DNA of 64,000 bases from positions 62,001 to 126,000 of the forward strand of contig JAQEDJ010000001.1 in assembly GCA_027669525.1 (NCBI GenBank). The letters run 5' to 3'. The translations under genes and the position numbers were made by a program. Below are positions 9,616 to 19,177 of this stretch, one piece after another (position 1 is the first letter of the stretch; every line of letters starts with the position of its first letter). The stretch comes from Coriobacteriaceae bacterium AM48-5. GTDB lineage: Bacteria > Actinomycetota > Coriobacteriia > Coriobacteriales > Coriobacteriaceae. The notes below the pieces were generated by a model, which made no database searches, was not told the origin of the DNA, and worked only from the letters and a program-made list of their open reading frames with translations.

Positions 9616-11572
9616 ATGGCGATTCGGACGATGGGGCCGAGCGGACAATACGAGACTGGATTGGATGCTGCCGGTGCGGCGCTGCCCGAGCTGCTGGCGC
9701 CGGCGGGCGGACTCGACCAGATGCTTGCGGCCATCGCCGCGGGTGCCGATGCCATCTATGCGGGGTTGGGCGGCTTTAACGCCCGTGTGAGCGCCCATGG
9801 CTTTACGGATGACGAGTTTGCGCGCGGCTGCGCCGTGGCGCATGCCCATGGCGTGCGTGTGTACGTAACGCTCAACGTGTTCGTGTTTGACGATGAGTTG
9901 TCCGACGCGGTGGCGTTGGGAGCTCATGCACTGGAGTTGGGCGCCGATGCTCTGATTGTCGCCGATGCCGGGTTGGCCTGCGCGCTGCGCGCGGCGATTC
10001 CCGGGGTCGAGATTCACCTGTCCACGCAGGCGGGCGCTCATAGCGAGAGCGCCGTGCGGCTTGCCGCCGATGAGCTTGGGGTCGAGCGCGTGACGACGGC
10101 ACGCGAGCTGACGGTCGACGAGATTGCGGCGCTATGTGCCACGGGCGTGCCCATCGAGGTATTCTGCCACGGTGCGATTTGCATCGGCTATTCGGGGGCG
10201 TGCGAGTTCTCGGCCCTGCGGCGTGGGCGCTCGGCGATGCGCGGCGACTGCACGCAGCCGTGCCGTTTGGCGTACGACCTGGTGGACGAGGCTGGACAGA
10301 GCGTTGTCGCCGTCGAGGGAGATCGCTTGCTGTGCCCGCGCGACTATCTGGGTATTGCGCATCTGCCCGAGCTTGTAGATGCCGGCGTGGCGTCGCTCAA
10401 GATCGAGGGGCGCATGAAGAACCCTGATACGTATTCAACGTGGTGCGGGTGTGGCGCCGGACACTCGATATGCTGTGCGACGGCGCGTGGGACCCCGGTG
10501 CCGTGGAAGAGCTCGAGCGCGAGCTGGGAAGGTCGTTTAACCGTGGGTTTACCGATGCGTACCTGCGAGGACGTTCGGGTGCCGAGCTTATGAGCTTTGA
10601 GCGTGCGATCAACCAAGGTGTGCGCGTGGGACGCCTGGTGGCCGTTGGCCACGAAGAGGTGACCGTTGAGCTCGATGCCGCCGTGGCGGCGGGTGACACG
10701 CTCGAGATTCGGTTCTATCCGGGTGCCGACGCGCGTCCCGATGTGCCCAAGCGCTGGCCGCAGGTGCCCTGTCCGGTGGATGCCGCGGCGGGGGAGCGCG
10801 TCGTCGTGCATTGCAAGCGTAAGGTTGACACGGGCTGCGAGGTGTACCTGATTCGCAGCGCCGGCGTGTTGGATCAGACGGCGGCGGTGTTGGAGCGCAT
10901 GCGGGCCGAGGCAGATGCGATTGCGCCCGTTGCACGTGCCGTTGAGGTACTGCCCTTTGAGGACGTTGCGGTGGATGGCGGTGCGTCGACGGAGTTGGTG
11001 GAGTGCGCGGCTCCCGCTCGCATGGTTTTTGCTTGGCAGCTGATGGATGCGACCCGCGCGGAGAACTCGATTTGTCCGACGCCGTTGTGGTGCTTGACGA
11101 GGTGTACCGCACGGGTGACGCTGACCGGACCCGCTCACTGATGCAGCGTGCCGGGCGCGTCGTCTGCCGCAACCTGGGACAGGTGGTGATCGCTCGCGAG
11201 CTGGGCGTGACGTTTGACGTGGCGGCGCCGGTGTTCTGCGCGAATCGGGCCACGCTTGCCTGGCTGCGCGAACTCGGTGCGGGGCGGGTGTACTTGCCGG
11301 CCGAGTTGCTCGGCAATGATGTGGAGCGTATTGCCGAACTGGCTGCTGAACCCGGCGTCTGGGGTCCGGTCGACGCCGACCGTCCCGAGCTTATGGTGTG
11401 CGAGCACTGCCTGCTGACCGCCGAGGGCGTCTGTGCCACCGATGCGACGGGGCAGGTCCGTTGCCGCGACTGCTTGCGTCGTCGGCAGGCGCGCTATCTG
11501 GTCGAACGTGACGGTACGCGTCTGCCAGTTGCCATTGACGCATGCGGCAGGACGAGGATTTTCCTGTCGTAG
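9616..11572 (+). CDS. U32 peptidase-family protein (two bases missing)
   Basis: The repaired product has about 652 residues. The TIM-barrel part starts LPELLAPAGGLDQMLAAI, followed by the U32 signature EVFCHGAICIGYSGACEFS and the cysteines in MRGDCTQPCR, which bind an iron-sulfur cluster in characterised members. A C-terminal region ends with CEHCLLTAEGVCA and CRDCLRRR, which may be a second metal site. Family members such as RlhA and TrhP hydroxylate rRNA or tRNA and use prephenate, so RNA modification is likelier than proteolysis. Frames change near 10440 and 11061 (one G each). AAGGAG lies 7 bp before ATG 9616. Confidence 0.88.
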
Positions 11573-11609
11573 GTGCCGCGTCGCGTCAGTTTGTTATCAT
11601 AAGAGAGTT

Positions 11610-11650
11610 TATGGACTTCCAGCACCGCCGTTTTCGGCGAGGGTGCTATA
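11610..11650 (+). other. Hairpin in the tyrS leader
   Basis: AGCACC-GCCG-TTTT-CGGC-GAGGGTGCT forms a compact stem-loop just upstream of the tyrS SD. I see no T-box consensus (no TGGN anti-terminator box). It is either a small leader structure or the 3' end of the U32 transcript. Confidence 0.3.
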
Positions 11651-11668
11651 GCAAAAGGAGGATACCCA

Positions 11669-12879
11669 ATGCTGTCTGTTGACGAGCAAATGCGTATCAT
11701 CACCTCGGGCGCCGCGCAGATCGTCCCCGAGGCCGACCTTCGCAAGAAGCTTGAGAAGGGCGAGCCCCTCAACATCAAGCTCGGCGTCGACCCCACCAGC
11801 CCCGACCTGCACCTGGGCCATGCCGTGCCGCTGCGCAAGATGCGCCAGTTCCAGGACCTGGGCCACAACGTCACCCTTATCATCGGCAACGGCACCGCGC
11901 TGATCGGCGATCCCTCGGGCAAGAACTCCACCCGTCCGCAGCTTTCGCAGGAGCAGATCGAGGCCAACGCCGAGACCTACGTGAGCCAGGCCATGAAGAT
12001 CCTGGACCCCGAGAAGACCACCATCGTGCACAACGGTGACTGGATCCTTTCGATGGATCTGGCCGGCCTGCTGCAGGTGTGCTCCAAGTTCACCGTTGCC
12101 CGCATTCTTGAGCGCGACGACTTTACTAAGCGCTACCAGTCTCAGACGCCGATCGCCCTGCACGAGTTCCTGTACCCCGTGATGCAGGCCTTCGACTCCG
12201 TTCAGATCAAGGCCGACGTGGAGATGGGCGGCACCGACCAGCTCTTCAACCTGCTCGCTGGTCGCGAGCTCATGGAGAAGATGGGTATGGAGCCCCAGAT
12301 CGCGCTCACCATGCCGCTGCTCGAGGGCACCGATGGCGTTCGTAAGATGTCCAAGTCCTATGGCAACTACATCGGCCTGACCGACGCCCCCAAGGATATG
12401 TTCGGCAAGACCATGTCCATCCCCGACGAGATGATCGGCAAGTACTATCGTCTGGCCAGCTCGCTCACCCCTGCCGAGGTCGACAAGATCGACGCCGCCC
12501 TGGCCGATGGCTCCGCCGACCCCTACGAGCTCAAGCGCGCTCTGGGCCGCGACCTGTGCGACACCTACCACGGCGCCGCGCCGGCGACGAGGCTCAGGCC
12601 GAGTTCGACCGCGTATTCAAGGAGGGCCAGCTCGCCGACTTCCCCGAGAAGCACGTTGAGCTGACCGTCAACGACGAGGGCCAGATCTACCTCGCCGGCC
12701 TGCTCAAGGACCTGGGTCTTTCGGCGAGCGCCGGCCAGGCCCGTCGCGATATCGACGGCGGCGGCGTCAAGATCAACGGCAAGGCCGTGGCTCCCAAGAG
12801 CTATAACATCGATCCCAGCGCTCTCAAGCTGGGCGACACCCTCTCCGTAGGCAAGCGCAAAGGCTTTAAATTGGTCTAA
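11669..12879 (+). CDS. tyrS: Tyrosyl-tRNA synthetase (one base missing)
   Basis: This class I synthetase charges tRNA-Tyr. The HIGH motif appears as HLGH (about residues 48-51), the tyrosine/ATP pocket as GDPSGKNSTR, and the KMSKS loop as VRKMSKSYGN (about residue 226). The C-terminal S4 RNA-binding domain holds GLSASAGQARRDIDGGGVKING. Two frames join near 12580 by one base, giving 403 residues. The SD AAAAGGAGG is strong. A rho-independent terminator follows. Confidence 0.96.
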
Positions 12880-12908
12880 CGAGCAAGTTGACCTCACAAG
12901 TGCCAAAA

Positions 12909-12948
12909 AAGGCCGCAGCCGGGATTCCCGACTGCGGCCTTTTTTTGG
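12909..12948 (+). terminator. Terminator after tyrS
   Basis: GGCCGCAG (12911-12918) and CTGCGGCC (12932-12939) enclose a second small stem (CGGGATTCCCG) and are followed by eight T. Confidence 0.93.
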
Positions 12949-12952
12949 TTAC

Positions 12953-12990
12953 GATGATCCCTTGGGGACGGAGGGATCATTTGGCGGTGC
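12953..12990. repeat. Short GATCCC palindromic repeat
   Basis: ATGATCCCTTGGGGACG followed by GAGGGATCATTTGG. A longer relative lies at 37269-37358, after ftsX. Confidence 0.45.
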
Positions 12991-13008
12991 CGTTAAGCGG
13001 ATGGGGTG

Positions 13009-13037
13009 TTAGTGGGACCTTCTTTTGGGCATACAAT
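13009..13037 (+). promoter_or_regulatory. Candidate promoter of adenine deaminase
   Basis: TTAGTG (13009-13014), a 17-bp spacer, then TACAAT (13032-13037), about 68 bp before the start codon. No purine-riboswitch sequence was recognised in the leader. Confidence 0.4.
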
Positions 13038-13104
13038 GGCTATTGGCTTGCTGCGGTGAAGGCCTGTCCGCTCCGCAGTTATTTCAAACGTTAAAGGAGT
13101 ATGT

Positions 13105-14923
13105 ATGTCCGTTGAGGTCATGAGGTCTGTGATCGAGGCCGCCGAGGGTCGTGTGTCCGTCGACACGCTGTTTACCAATGCGCAGATTGTCGACGTGTAC
13201 GGCCAGCGCGTGGCGCGTGGTAGCGTTGCCGTCAAGGACGGCGTAATCGTCGGCGTGCTCTACGACGGTCGCGACGATACCGCCGGCACCTACGAGGCTG
13301 CTGAGGTTATCGACTGCCAGGGTCGCTATCTCGCCCCCGGTTTTATCGACGGACATCTGCATATCGAGTCCTCGAACATCCGCCCCGCCGAGTACGCGCG
13401 CATGGCGGCGACGCGCGGTACCACCACTGCCATTGCCGACAGCCACGAGATCGCCAACGTAGCGGGCCTGGACGGCCTGCGCTTTATGATCGAGGACGGT
13501 CGCCGCGCGCCCATTTCCATCAAGTACATGATGCCCTCGTGCGTGCCCGCGCTGCCCGATGAGCAGGCCGGTGCCGTCATTACCGCCGCCGATATGCAGG
13601 CGTTTTTTGCCGAGCATCCGGGCGACGTTTTTGGCCTCGGCGAGATGATGAACCTGCCGGGCGTCTTTATGGCCGATCCCGAGACCTGCGCTCGTATCGA
13701 CGCTGCTAACCAGACGCCGTCCAAGCAAGTCGACGGCCATGCGCCACTTGTCGCCGGCAAGGACCTCAACGCCTATGCCGCGGCGGGCATTATCGCCGAC
13801 CACGAGTCGACGATCCCCGAGGAGGCGCTCGATAAGCTGTCCCGCGGCATGTATGTGATGCTGCGCGAGGGTACGTGTAGCCACGACCTTGCCAACTTGT
13901 CGCCGATGCTGTTGGAGAACCCCGCCCGCGCCCGCCGCTGCTGTTTTGCGACCGACGACCGCGCTCCCTCCGATGCGCTTTCGACCGGCATGATCGACAA
14001 TGCCTGCCGCGTGGCTATCGAGGCCGGTATTGACCCCGTGGTTGCTATCTCTATGGCGTCCCTGTCCACGGCCGAGGCGTTTGGCCTGGACCACGGTTGC
14101 CGCGACCCGCGCGAGCTGCGTGGCGCCATCGCCCCGGGCAAGCGTGCCGACCTGCTGGTGCTCAATGATCTGACGTTTGCCACGGCTCCGCATCGCGTGT
14201 ATGCCGCCGGCGCGCTCGTGGCACAGGACGGCACTTTTGTGGGCGAGGTTGCGCCCGAGACCGCCGAGGTCGCAGCGCTTGCCGATGAACTGCGTGCTTC
14301 CGTTAAGCTGCCGAAGCTATCGCTCGACGTGTTCGACTATGCCTTTAAGCCGGGCGAGGCTGTGATCGACGTGGTGCCGGGCAAGGCCATCACGGGTATG
14401 GTCCGTCCCGAGACTGACGAGGACTTGCGTCGCATTATGCTGATTGAGCGCCATGGCCGCGGCGTGTCGCTGCAGGCCGAGGGCGTCGATGGCGAGGGTC
14501 CTGCGGGCCTGGGCCTTGTTGGCAAGCACATCGGTCGCGGCTGGGTGCGCGGCTTTACCATCACGGGCGGCGCCATTGCCTCCACGATCGGCCACGACTC
14601 GCACAACGTGTGCGTGGTGGGCGACAACGCCGCCGATATGATGGCCGCTGTTGAGGCCGTTGGCCAGGGTGGTCACGTGCTAGTGCGCAACGGCGAGGTC
14701 GTGGCGCGCATTCCGCTGGCGCTCGGTGGCTGATGAGCGAAGGCACGGCCGAGGACGTTGCCGCGCAGCACGACGACTTTATGGTCAAGGCACGTGCCAT
14801 GGGTATTGAGCCGCCGCTCGACCCCATCATGGGCATCATCTTCCTGCCCCTGCCGGTCATCCCGACGCTCCGCATCCGCCCCGAGGCATGTTCGACGTCA
14901 CGACCTTCACCTACGCCGACTAG
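13105..14923 (+). CDS. ade: Adenine deaminase (two bases missing)
   Basis: Adenine deaminase converts adenine to hypoxanthine in purine salvage and is a metal-dependent amidohydrolase. The metal site begins PGFIDGHLHIESSNI, followed by GTTTAIADSHEIANVAG, VDGHAP and IIADHEST. The C-terminal domain carries GLVGKHIGRGWVRGF and GGAIASTIGHDSHNV. The main frame stops at 14733. Restoring one base near 14728 and one near 14880 extends it through LPLPVIPTLRI to MFDVTTFTYAD at TAG 14921, giving the family-typical 606 residues. The stop codon is the first part of a GACTAGTC repeat. ATG 13105 has AAAGGAG upstream. Confidence 0.93.
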
Positions 14924-14970
14924 TCATCGGGGACGTTCTTAAACGACTAGTCGTCGGGGACACTCTTTGG
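14919..14970. repeat. CTAGTC/GGGGACG repeat, copy 1
   Basis: GACTAGTCATCGGGGACG, then TTCTTAAAC, then GACTAGTCGTCGGGGACAC. Two near-copies of an ACTAGT-centred block followed by GGGGAC. The same family occurs at 15933-16066 and 57587-57655. The first TAG is the ade stop. Confidence 0.75.
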
Positions 14971-15061
14971 CGTGTCGCCTGACGCTGCGACCGTGGGCTC
15001 TCTGGCGCGCGTGAGCTATTTGCCAGGTCCTTGTAACGTTTATGTCTGCGGGTCTTATTTG

Positions 15062-15123
15062 AGCTCCCTTTGGGTACGTTGGAATCGGATACGCGTTCGA
15101 TTCCAACAAGCCCGAAGGGAGCT
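15062..15123 (+). promoter_or_regulatory. Long leader hairpin that hides the SD of the next gene
   Basis: An outer stem of 13 pairs (AGCTCCCTTTGGG 15062-15074 with CCCGAAGGGAGCT 15111-15123, one G-T pair) and an inner perfect 10-bp stem (GTTGGAATCG 15078-15087 with CGATTCCAAC 15098-15107) meet at a small 3x3 internal loop. The right outer arm contains the Shine-Dalgarno AAGGGAG, 7 nt before ATG 15129. The structure would block initiation unless opened. TTTTC follows, so a terminator role is also possible. Confidence 0.65.
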
Positions 15124-15128
15124 TTTCT

Positions 15129-15923
15129 ATGTTTAAACTGATTGCATCCGATATGGACGGCACACTGCTTGACGAAAACGGCCAGGTGCCTCCCGAGACC
15201 TACGAACTGATTCTGGCGCTACACGAGCATGGCGTGCATTTCGCCGCATCGTCAGGTCGTCGCTACGATCGCCTGTGCGAGTTCTTTGCGCCCGTTCGCG
15301 ACAAGATGGACTTTGTCGCCGCTAACGGCGCCCAGGTCTACGCCGACGGTAAGATGGTAGACCGTGAGGTGTATTCCCACCTGGCGATTCGAAGGCTCGC
15401 CCAAGCCGTCAGGACGTTTCCCAATCTGCATCTTGCGCTCTTTGACCGAACCAAGTCCTTTTTGCTCGATGACGAGTGCAAGTTCGTGCGTGAGGTCGAT
15501 AAGGACCTTCCCAATGCCGAGCGCATTTGGGAGCTGCCCGATCCCAGCGTAAATATCATCAAAGCGAGTATCTTTTGCGACGACAGTGCGGTTATGGACA
15601 GTGCGTACGTGCTACAGCGCGAACTTGGTCAGCTCTTTACTTTTGCGCCTTCGGGCAACGCGTGGATCGATGCCATGCAGCCTGGTGTGTCGAAGGCCTC
15701 GGGTATCGCGCAGCTCGCGGAGCATTACGGCATTGGTCGCGACGAGGTCATGGCGTTTGGCGACTCGATGAACGACTACGAGATCATTCGCTTTGTCGGC
15801 ACGGGCTGCGCGATGGAAAACGCGCGCCCCGCGCTCAAGGCGGTGGCCGATCGCGTCGTAGGCTGCAACCGCGACCACGCCGTTCAACAGGAGCTTCGTC
15901 ACGTGCTAGAGGGCCTCGCTTAA
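15129..15923 (+). CDS. Cof-type HAD phosphatase
   Basis: This 264-residue protein of the HAD superfamily probably dephosphorylates sugar phosphates or nucleotides. Motif I is ASDMDGTLLDENG (both Asp present), motif II is AASSGR, the motif III Lys is in QPGVSKASGI, and motif IV is FGDSMNDYEII. The C2-type cap lies between motifs II and III. The substrate cannot be told. The start is fixed by AAGGGAG at 15115-15121, which is locked in a long leader hairpin. A second Cof-type gene lies convergently downstream. Confidence 0.9.
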   Translation: MFKLIASDMDGTLLDENGQVPPETYELILALHEHGVHFAASSGRRYDRLCEFFAPVRDKMDFVAANGAQVYADGKMVDREVYSHLAIRRLAQAVRTFPNLHLALFDRTKSFLLDDECKFVREVDKDLPNAERIWELPDPSVNIIKASIFCDDSAVMDSAYVLQRELGQLFTFAPSGNAWIDAMQPGVSKASGIAQLAEHYGIGRDEVMAFGDSMNDYEIIRFVGTGCAMENARPALKAVADRVVGCNRDHAVQQELRHVLEGLA

Positions 15924-15932
15924 TCCGACAGC

Positions 15933-16066
15933 TGGGGACGTTCCCGTTCTGCCGGCAGTGGGGGACAGTCCTTGCAGCTTTTCGCGAAGAGTGTCCCTAA
16001 CGACTGGTCATTCAAGAACGTCCCCAGTGACTAGTCGTTTAAGAACGTCCCCAATGACTACCCAAC
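15933..16066. repeat. CTAGTC/GGGGACG repeat cluster, copy 2
   Basis: Several blocks of the family: GGGGACGTTCCCG, GGGGGACAGTCC, GAGTGTCCCTAACGACTGG, AAGAACGTCCCC (twice) and ATGACTACCCAACGACTGG, mostly inverted relative to copy 1. It fills the gap between two convergent HAD genes and extends into the 3' end of the minus-strand one. Confidence 0.7.
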
Positions 16067-16911
16067 GACTGGGCGAGGGCGGCCATGATGGTGCGGGCGA
16101 CGCCGTCGTGGTCGTTGTCGTATTCGGTGATGGCGTCGGCGGCCTCACGGTCCTCGGGCTCGGCGTTGATCATGGCCATGCCGTGGCCCGCTGCCTGCAG
16201 CATGGGAATGTCGTTGATGTTGTCGCCGAAGCCCCAGGCGTCGGCAAGGGGCTCGCCCAAATGCTCGCACAGCCACGTGAGGGCCGTTCCCTTGGTGGCG
16301 CCTGCGCCCATGACCTCGATATTCATGGCGTACGAACGCGTGACCTCAATGCCTCCGAGCGTGTCGAGCTCCGCCGCGATGGCGTCGCGATCGGCCGGGT
16401 CGTGCCAGTACATGGCGATGCGTTCGAGCGTCTCGACCTCGTCGATCTTGCTGTCGATATCCATGTCGATTGGTGTTCGTGTGCGCTTGAGCGAAGCCGC
16501 GATGTGGGGGTCGCCGCCGCAGAATTCGTCCAGGCGCGTGTAGAGCGAGCGGGGGAGGAAGCACTGCCCGTCCGCGAAGATATCGAAGGTGACGTCATGG
16601 CCGGCGGCAATGCTATGGACGCGGTGGGCAATGCCACGGTCGAGCGGACGGCTCAAGATGCGCGTGGCACGCGAAGTATCGGTGGGCGTACCGTCGTCGA
16701 GTTGCCAGACGCTGGCGCCGTTGGCACAGACCGCGTAGTGCACGGCGGGATGGGCGAGGATGGGCTCAAAGATGCCCGACAGCGGACGTCCCGTGCAGGG
16801 AACAAACTCGATGTCACGACGTGCGAGCTCGTCGAGCATTGCCCAGGTGGCATCGCTCATTTGCTTATCGCTCGTCAGCAGCGTCCCATCCATATCGGAA
16901 AACACAATCAT
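16039..16911 (-). CDS. Cof-type HAD phosphatase, 3' end inside a repeat
   Basis: The protein has 290 residues from ATG 16911. Motif I is FSDMDGTLLTSDKQ, motif II is PCTGRPLSG, the motif III Lys is in GAGATKGTAL, and motif IV is GFGDNINDIPML. It is a paralogue of the HAD gene at 15129. The last residues (about GSHWGRS) and the stop are encoded by an intergenic repeat (AGTCATTGGGGACGTTC on the minus strand). The natural C-terminus was probably replaced or extended by that repeat. It lies downstream of citrate synthase behind a terminator. Confidence 0.88.
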   Translation of the reverse strand: MIVFSDMDGTLLTSDKQMSDATWAMLDELARRDIEFVPCTGRPLSGIFEPILAHPAVHYAVCANGASVWQLDDGTPTDTSRATRILSRPLDRGIAHRVHSIAAGHDVTFDIFADGQCFLPRSLYTRLDEFCGGDPHIAASLKRTRTPIDMDIDSKIDEVETLERIAMYWHDPADRDAIAAELDTLGGIEVTRSYAMNIEVMGAGATKGTALTWLCEHLGEPLADAWGFGDNINDIPMLQAAGHGMAMINAEPEDREAADAITEYDNDHDGVARTIMAALAQSLGSHWGRS

Positions 16912-16935
16912 TTGATGCAGCCCTTTCCACTGGCA

Positions 16936-16974
16936 TAAAAAGCGTGGCCGAGGGCTTGGGTCCCTGGCCACGCT
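16936..16974 (-). terminator. Terminator of citrate synthase
   Basis: On the minus strand AGCGTGGCC and GGCCACGCT form a 9-bp stem, followed by TTTTTA. It lies between the citrate synthase stop and the next minus-strand start. Confidence 0.85.
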
Positions 16975-16997
16975 CGAGTTCTATAACGGTCCGCGTC

Positions 16998-18416
16998 CTA
17001 GCGGTCGGCGAGCGGCTTGTACTCCAGCGGCTCGATCACCGGACGATAGGCGGGGCGGATGATACGGTGCGCGCAGAAGAGCTCTTCCATGCGGTGTGCC
17101 GACCAGCCGGCCATGCGGGCGACGGCGAATAGCGGCGTAAAGAGCGTCTCGGGCACGCCGAGCATCTTGTAGATAAAGCCCGTGTACAGGTCGATGTTGG
17201 CGCAGACGGGCTTGGTCATGCCGTGGTCGCGCATGACCTGGGGTGCCAGGCGCTCGATGCGCTCGATGAGTGCGAACTCTTCGCCCAAGTTCTTCTTGGC
17301 TGCCAGCGAGCGCGCGTAACGGCGGCACACCTCGGCGCGTGGGTCGCTCAGCGTGTAGACGGCGTGGCCCATGCCGTAGATGAGGCCGGTGCCGTCGAAG
17401 GCCTGCTTGTCGAGGATCTTGCCCAGGTAGGCCGCGACCTCGTCCTCGTTTTCCCAGTTGGAAACATGCGCGCGGATGTCCTCGTGCATAGACACGACCT
17501 TGGCATTGGCACCGCCGTGGCGCGGGCCCTTGAGCGAGCCGATAGCCGCGGCGTAGGCGGAATACGGGTCGGTGGCCGAAGACGACAGCACGCGGCAAGC
17601 GAAGGTGGAGTTGTTGCCGCCGCCGTGCTCGGCATGCAGCATGAGCATAACGTCGAGCAGCATGGCCTCATCGCGGGTGAACGCCATACCGCCGCGGAGC
17701 ACCTGTAGGATGGTCTCGGCGGTGGAGAGACCGGGCGTGGGGTGCGGCACGTGAACCTCGGAGCCGCGAAGCTTGGCGATCGAGGCCATGTGTGCGAAGG
17801 CGGCGATGCGTGGGAGACGTGCGAGCATGGAAATGGCGACGTCGATTTCGTGCTCGGGCGTGATCACGTCTGGTTCGGCATCGAAGGCGTAGAGCAGCAG
17901 CACAGCGCGCTGGAGCACGTTCATGATGCTCGACGACACCGTGGTCATGGGGAACTCTTTGACGTACTCGTCGCTCAGATGTCTAAAGGCACCTAGGCGC
18001 TCGCAGAAGCCGTCGAGCTCTTCCTTGTTGGGTAGCGAACCCGTGATAAGCAGATAGGCGACTTCTTCGTAGCCGTAGCGATTCTCGGCCTGGGCATTGT
18101 TGACCAGATCCTCGATGCTGTAGCCGCGAAGCGTGAGCTTGCCCTGATCGGGCACGACTTTGCCGTCGACCTTGTTGTAGCCGTGCACATCCGAGATACG
18201 AGTGAGGCCCGCGACCACGCCCGAGCCGTCGGCATTGCGCAGGCCGCGCTTGACATTGTGCTCGACAAACAGGCCCTCGTCATAAGGGTCGGTCGGCAGG
18301 CCGTGGTAGAGGTTTTCGCTCTCAGGCGAAATCTGGCGGCTTGCTTCGTAATCCAGAACCAGGCGGCTCAAGTGGTCATCGAAGCGGTAGTAGATTTTCT
18401 TGGCGTCGTAGGCCAT
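16998..18416 (-). CDS. gltA: Citrate synthase
   Basis: Citrate synthase condenses oxaloacetate and acetyl-CoA. The product has 472 residues. The active-site triad can be located: His in LMLHAEHGGGNNSTF, His in GPRHGGANAK, and Asp in ANIDLYTGFIY. The motif GYSIEDL lies near the N-terminus. It belongs to the longer bacterial group with an N-terminal extension of about 80 residues. No other TCA-cycle genes are nearby, so it may serve glutamate synthesis; gltBD is encoded about 33 kb away. The frame is intact over 1.4 kb. An ACT-domain gene precedes it on the same strand. Confidence 0.95.
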   Translation of the reverse strand: MAYDAKKIYYRFDDHLSRLVLDYEASRQISPESENLYHGLPTDPYDEGLFVEHNVKRGLRNADGSGVVAGLTRISDVHGYNKVDGKVVPDQGKLTLRGYSIEDLVNNAQAENRYGYEEVAYLLITGSLPNKEELDGFCERLGAFRHLSDEYVKEFPMTTVSSSIMNVLQRAVLLLYAFDAEPDVITPEHEIDVAISMLARLPRIAAFAHMASIAKLRGSEVHVPHPTPGLSTAETILQVLRGGMAFTRDEAMLLDVMLMLHAEHGGGNNSTFACRVLSSSATDPYSAYAAAIGSLKGPRHGGANAKVVSMHEDIRAHVSNWENEDEVAAYLGKILDKQAFDGTGLIYGMGHAVYTLSDPRAEVCRRYARSLAAKKNLGEEFALIERIERLAPQVMRDHGMTKPVCANIDLYTGFIYKMLGVPETLFTPLFAVARMAGWSAHRMEELFCAHRIIRPAYRPVIEPLEYKPLADR

Positions 18417-18493
18417 GCGCGCTCCTCTCCGGGCCGCATCGGGGTGACTTGCATGGGCATGCGCGCGTCAGGCTATCCCCAGCGGCTTGCTCG

Positions 18494-18781
18494 CTACAGG
18501 CGGTACATAAAGTTGAAGACGTCCTCGCGCTGGATGGACACGTTGACGCCCGAAAGCTCGCCGGCCTCGGCCAGGGCCTTCTGCAGCTCAGCGAAGTCGA
18601 GCTTGGACTCGGCGGTATCGGCCAGCATGGTCATGGTGAAGATGTCCTCGATAATGGACTGCGTGATGTCGCGGATGTCGACGTTGGCCTCGCCCAGGAC
18701 GCGGGTGACGCCCGCGACGATGCCGGGGCGGTTCTTGCCAAGGACGGTGATGACGATACGGGAGGACGAGATCTCGGCCAT
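18494..18781 (-). CDS. ACT-domain protein (UPF0237 type)
   Basis: This 95-residue protein is almost entirely one ACT domain with the family start RIVITVLGKNRPGIVAGVTRVLGEANVDIRDITQ and the end QREDVFNFMYRL. ACT domains bind amino acids or similar ligands. Members of this family usually precede a PFL-like (UPF0210) gene. That partner is absent, and the next gene on this strand is citrate synthase, 77 bp away. SD GAAAGGG lies 7 bp upstream of ATG 18781. Confidence 0.88.
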   Translation of the reverse strand: MAEISSSRIVITVLGKNRPGIVAGVTRVLGEANVDIRDITQSIIEDIFTMTMLADTAESKLDFAELQKALAEAGELSGVNVSIQREDVFNFMYRL

Positions 18782-19177
18782 GGGAAACCCTTTCGCGTGG
18801 TTGCGGCGCGCGCGGGGCGCTCCGCTACGGTACAGTGTTCATCATTGTACCTGTCTGGCGCAAAAAAGGCGCGCTCGCTGCGGCGTTACATGCCTGCAAC
18901 ATGAGCGTAAGGGGGAAGGCCGTACGGGGAAGAGCCGTCTGGCGCGTGTCCGGCTCGTGTTGGGTTGATTTCCGATCTCAGCCGAACACATTGAGCGGAC
19001 AGGCCGTTCCCGCAGTCGGCCGAACGCCTCCGACGGCTGATTCCGAACTGGAAGCGGAGGGCATCCCCGCCCTTCGGTAGGGGATACCGCTCCGCGGCGC
19101 ATGCCGCGGGCGGCGCCCCTATCGGACCACCGTGACCTCAGTTGGGATGGGCCCAGCACTGCCGCGTACTCGGTGAG
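18782..19177. other. Gene-free left border of the accessory island
   Basis: About 400 bp without a supported gene. It holds the leader of the ACT gene, the left copy of the island's direct repeat (18963-19028), and a GC-rich palindromic stretch around 19080-19130 (CCGCGGCGCATGCCGCGGG). Short open frames through the direct repeat have no coding support. Confidence 0.6.
18963..19028. repeat. Left direct repeat of the island (possible att site)
   Basis: Starts GGTTGATTTCCGATCTCAGC and ends near GCAGTCGGCCGAACGCC. It matches 26589-26654 with about five differences over 65 bp, in the same orientation, 7.63 kb away. An integrase remnant lies about 150 bp inside this border. Confidence 0.7.

Noticed and set aside
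11573..11668. T-box riboswitch before tyrS
   Set aside because: The leader is under 100 nt and has no T-box sequence or specifier loop.
13040..13100. Purine riboswitch before adenine deaminase
   Set aside because: The leader is about 60 nt and none of the conserved purine-aptamer loop sequences can be found.
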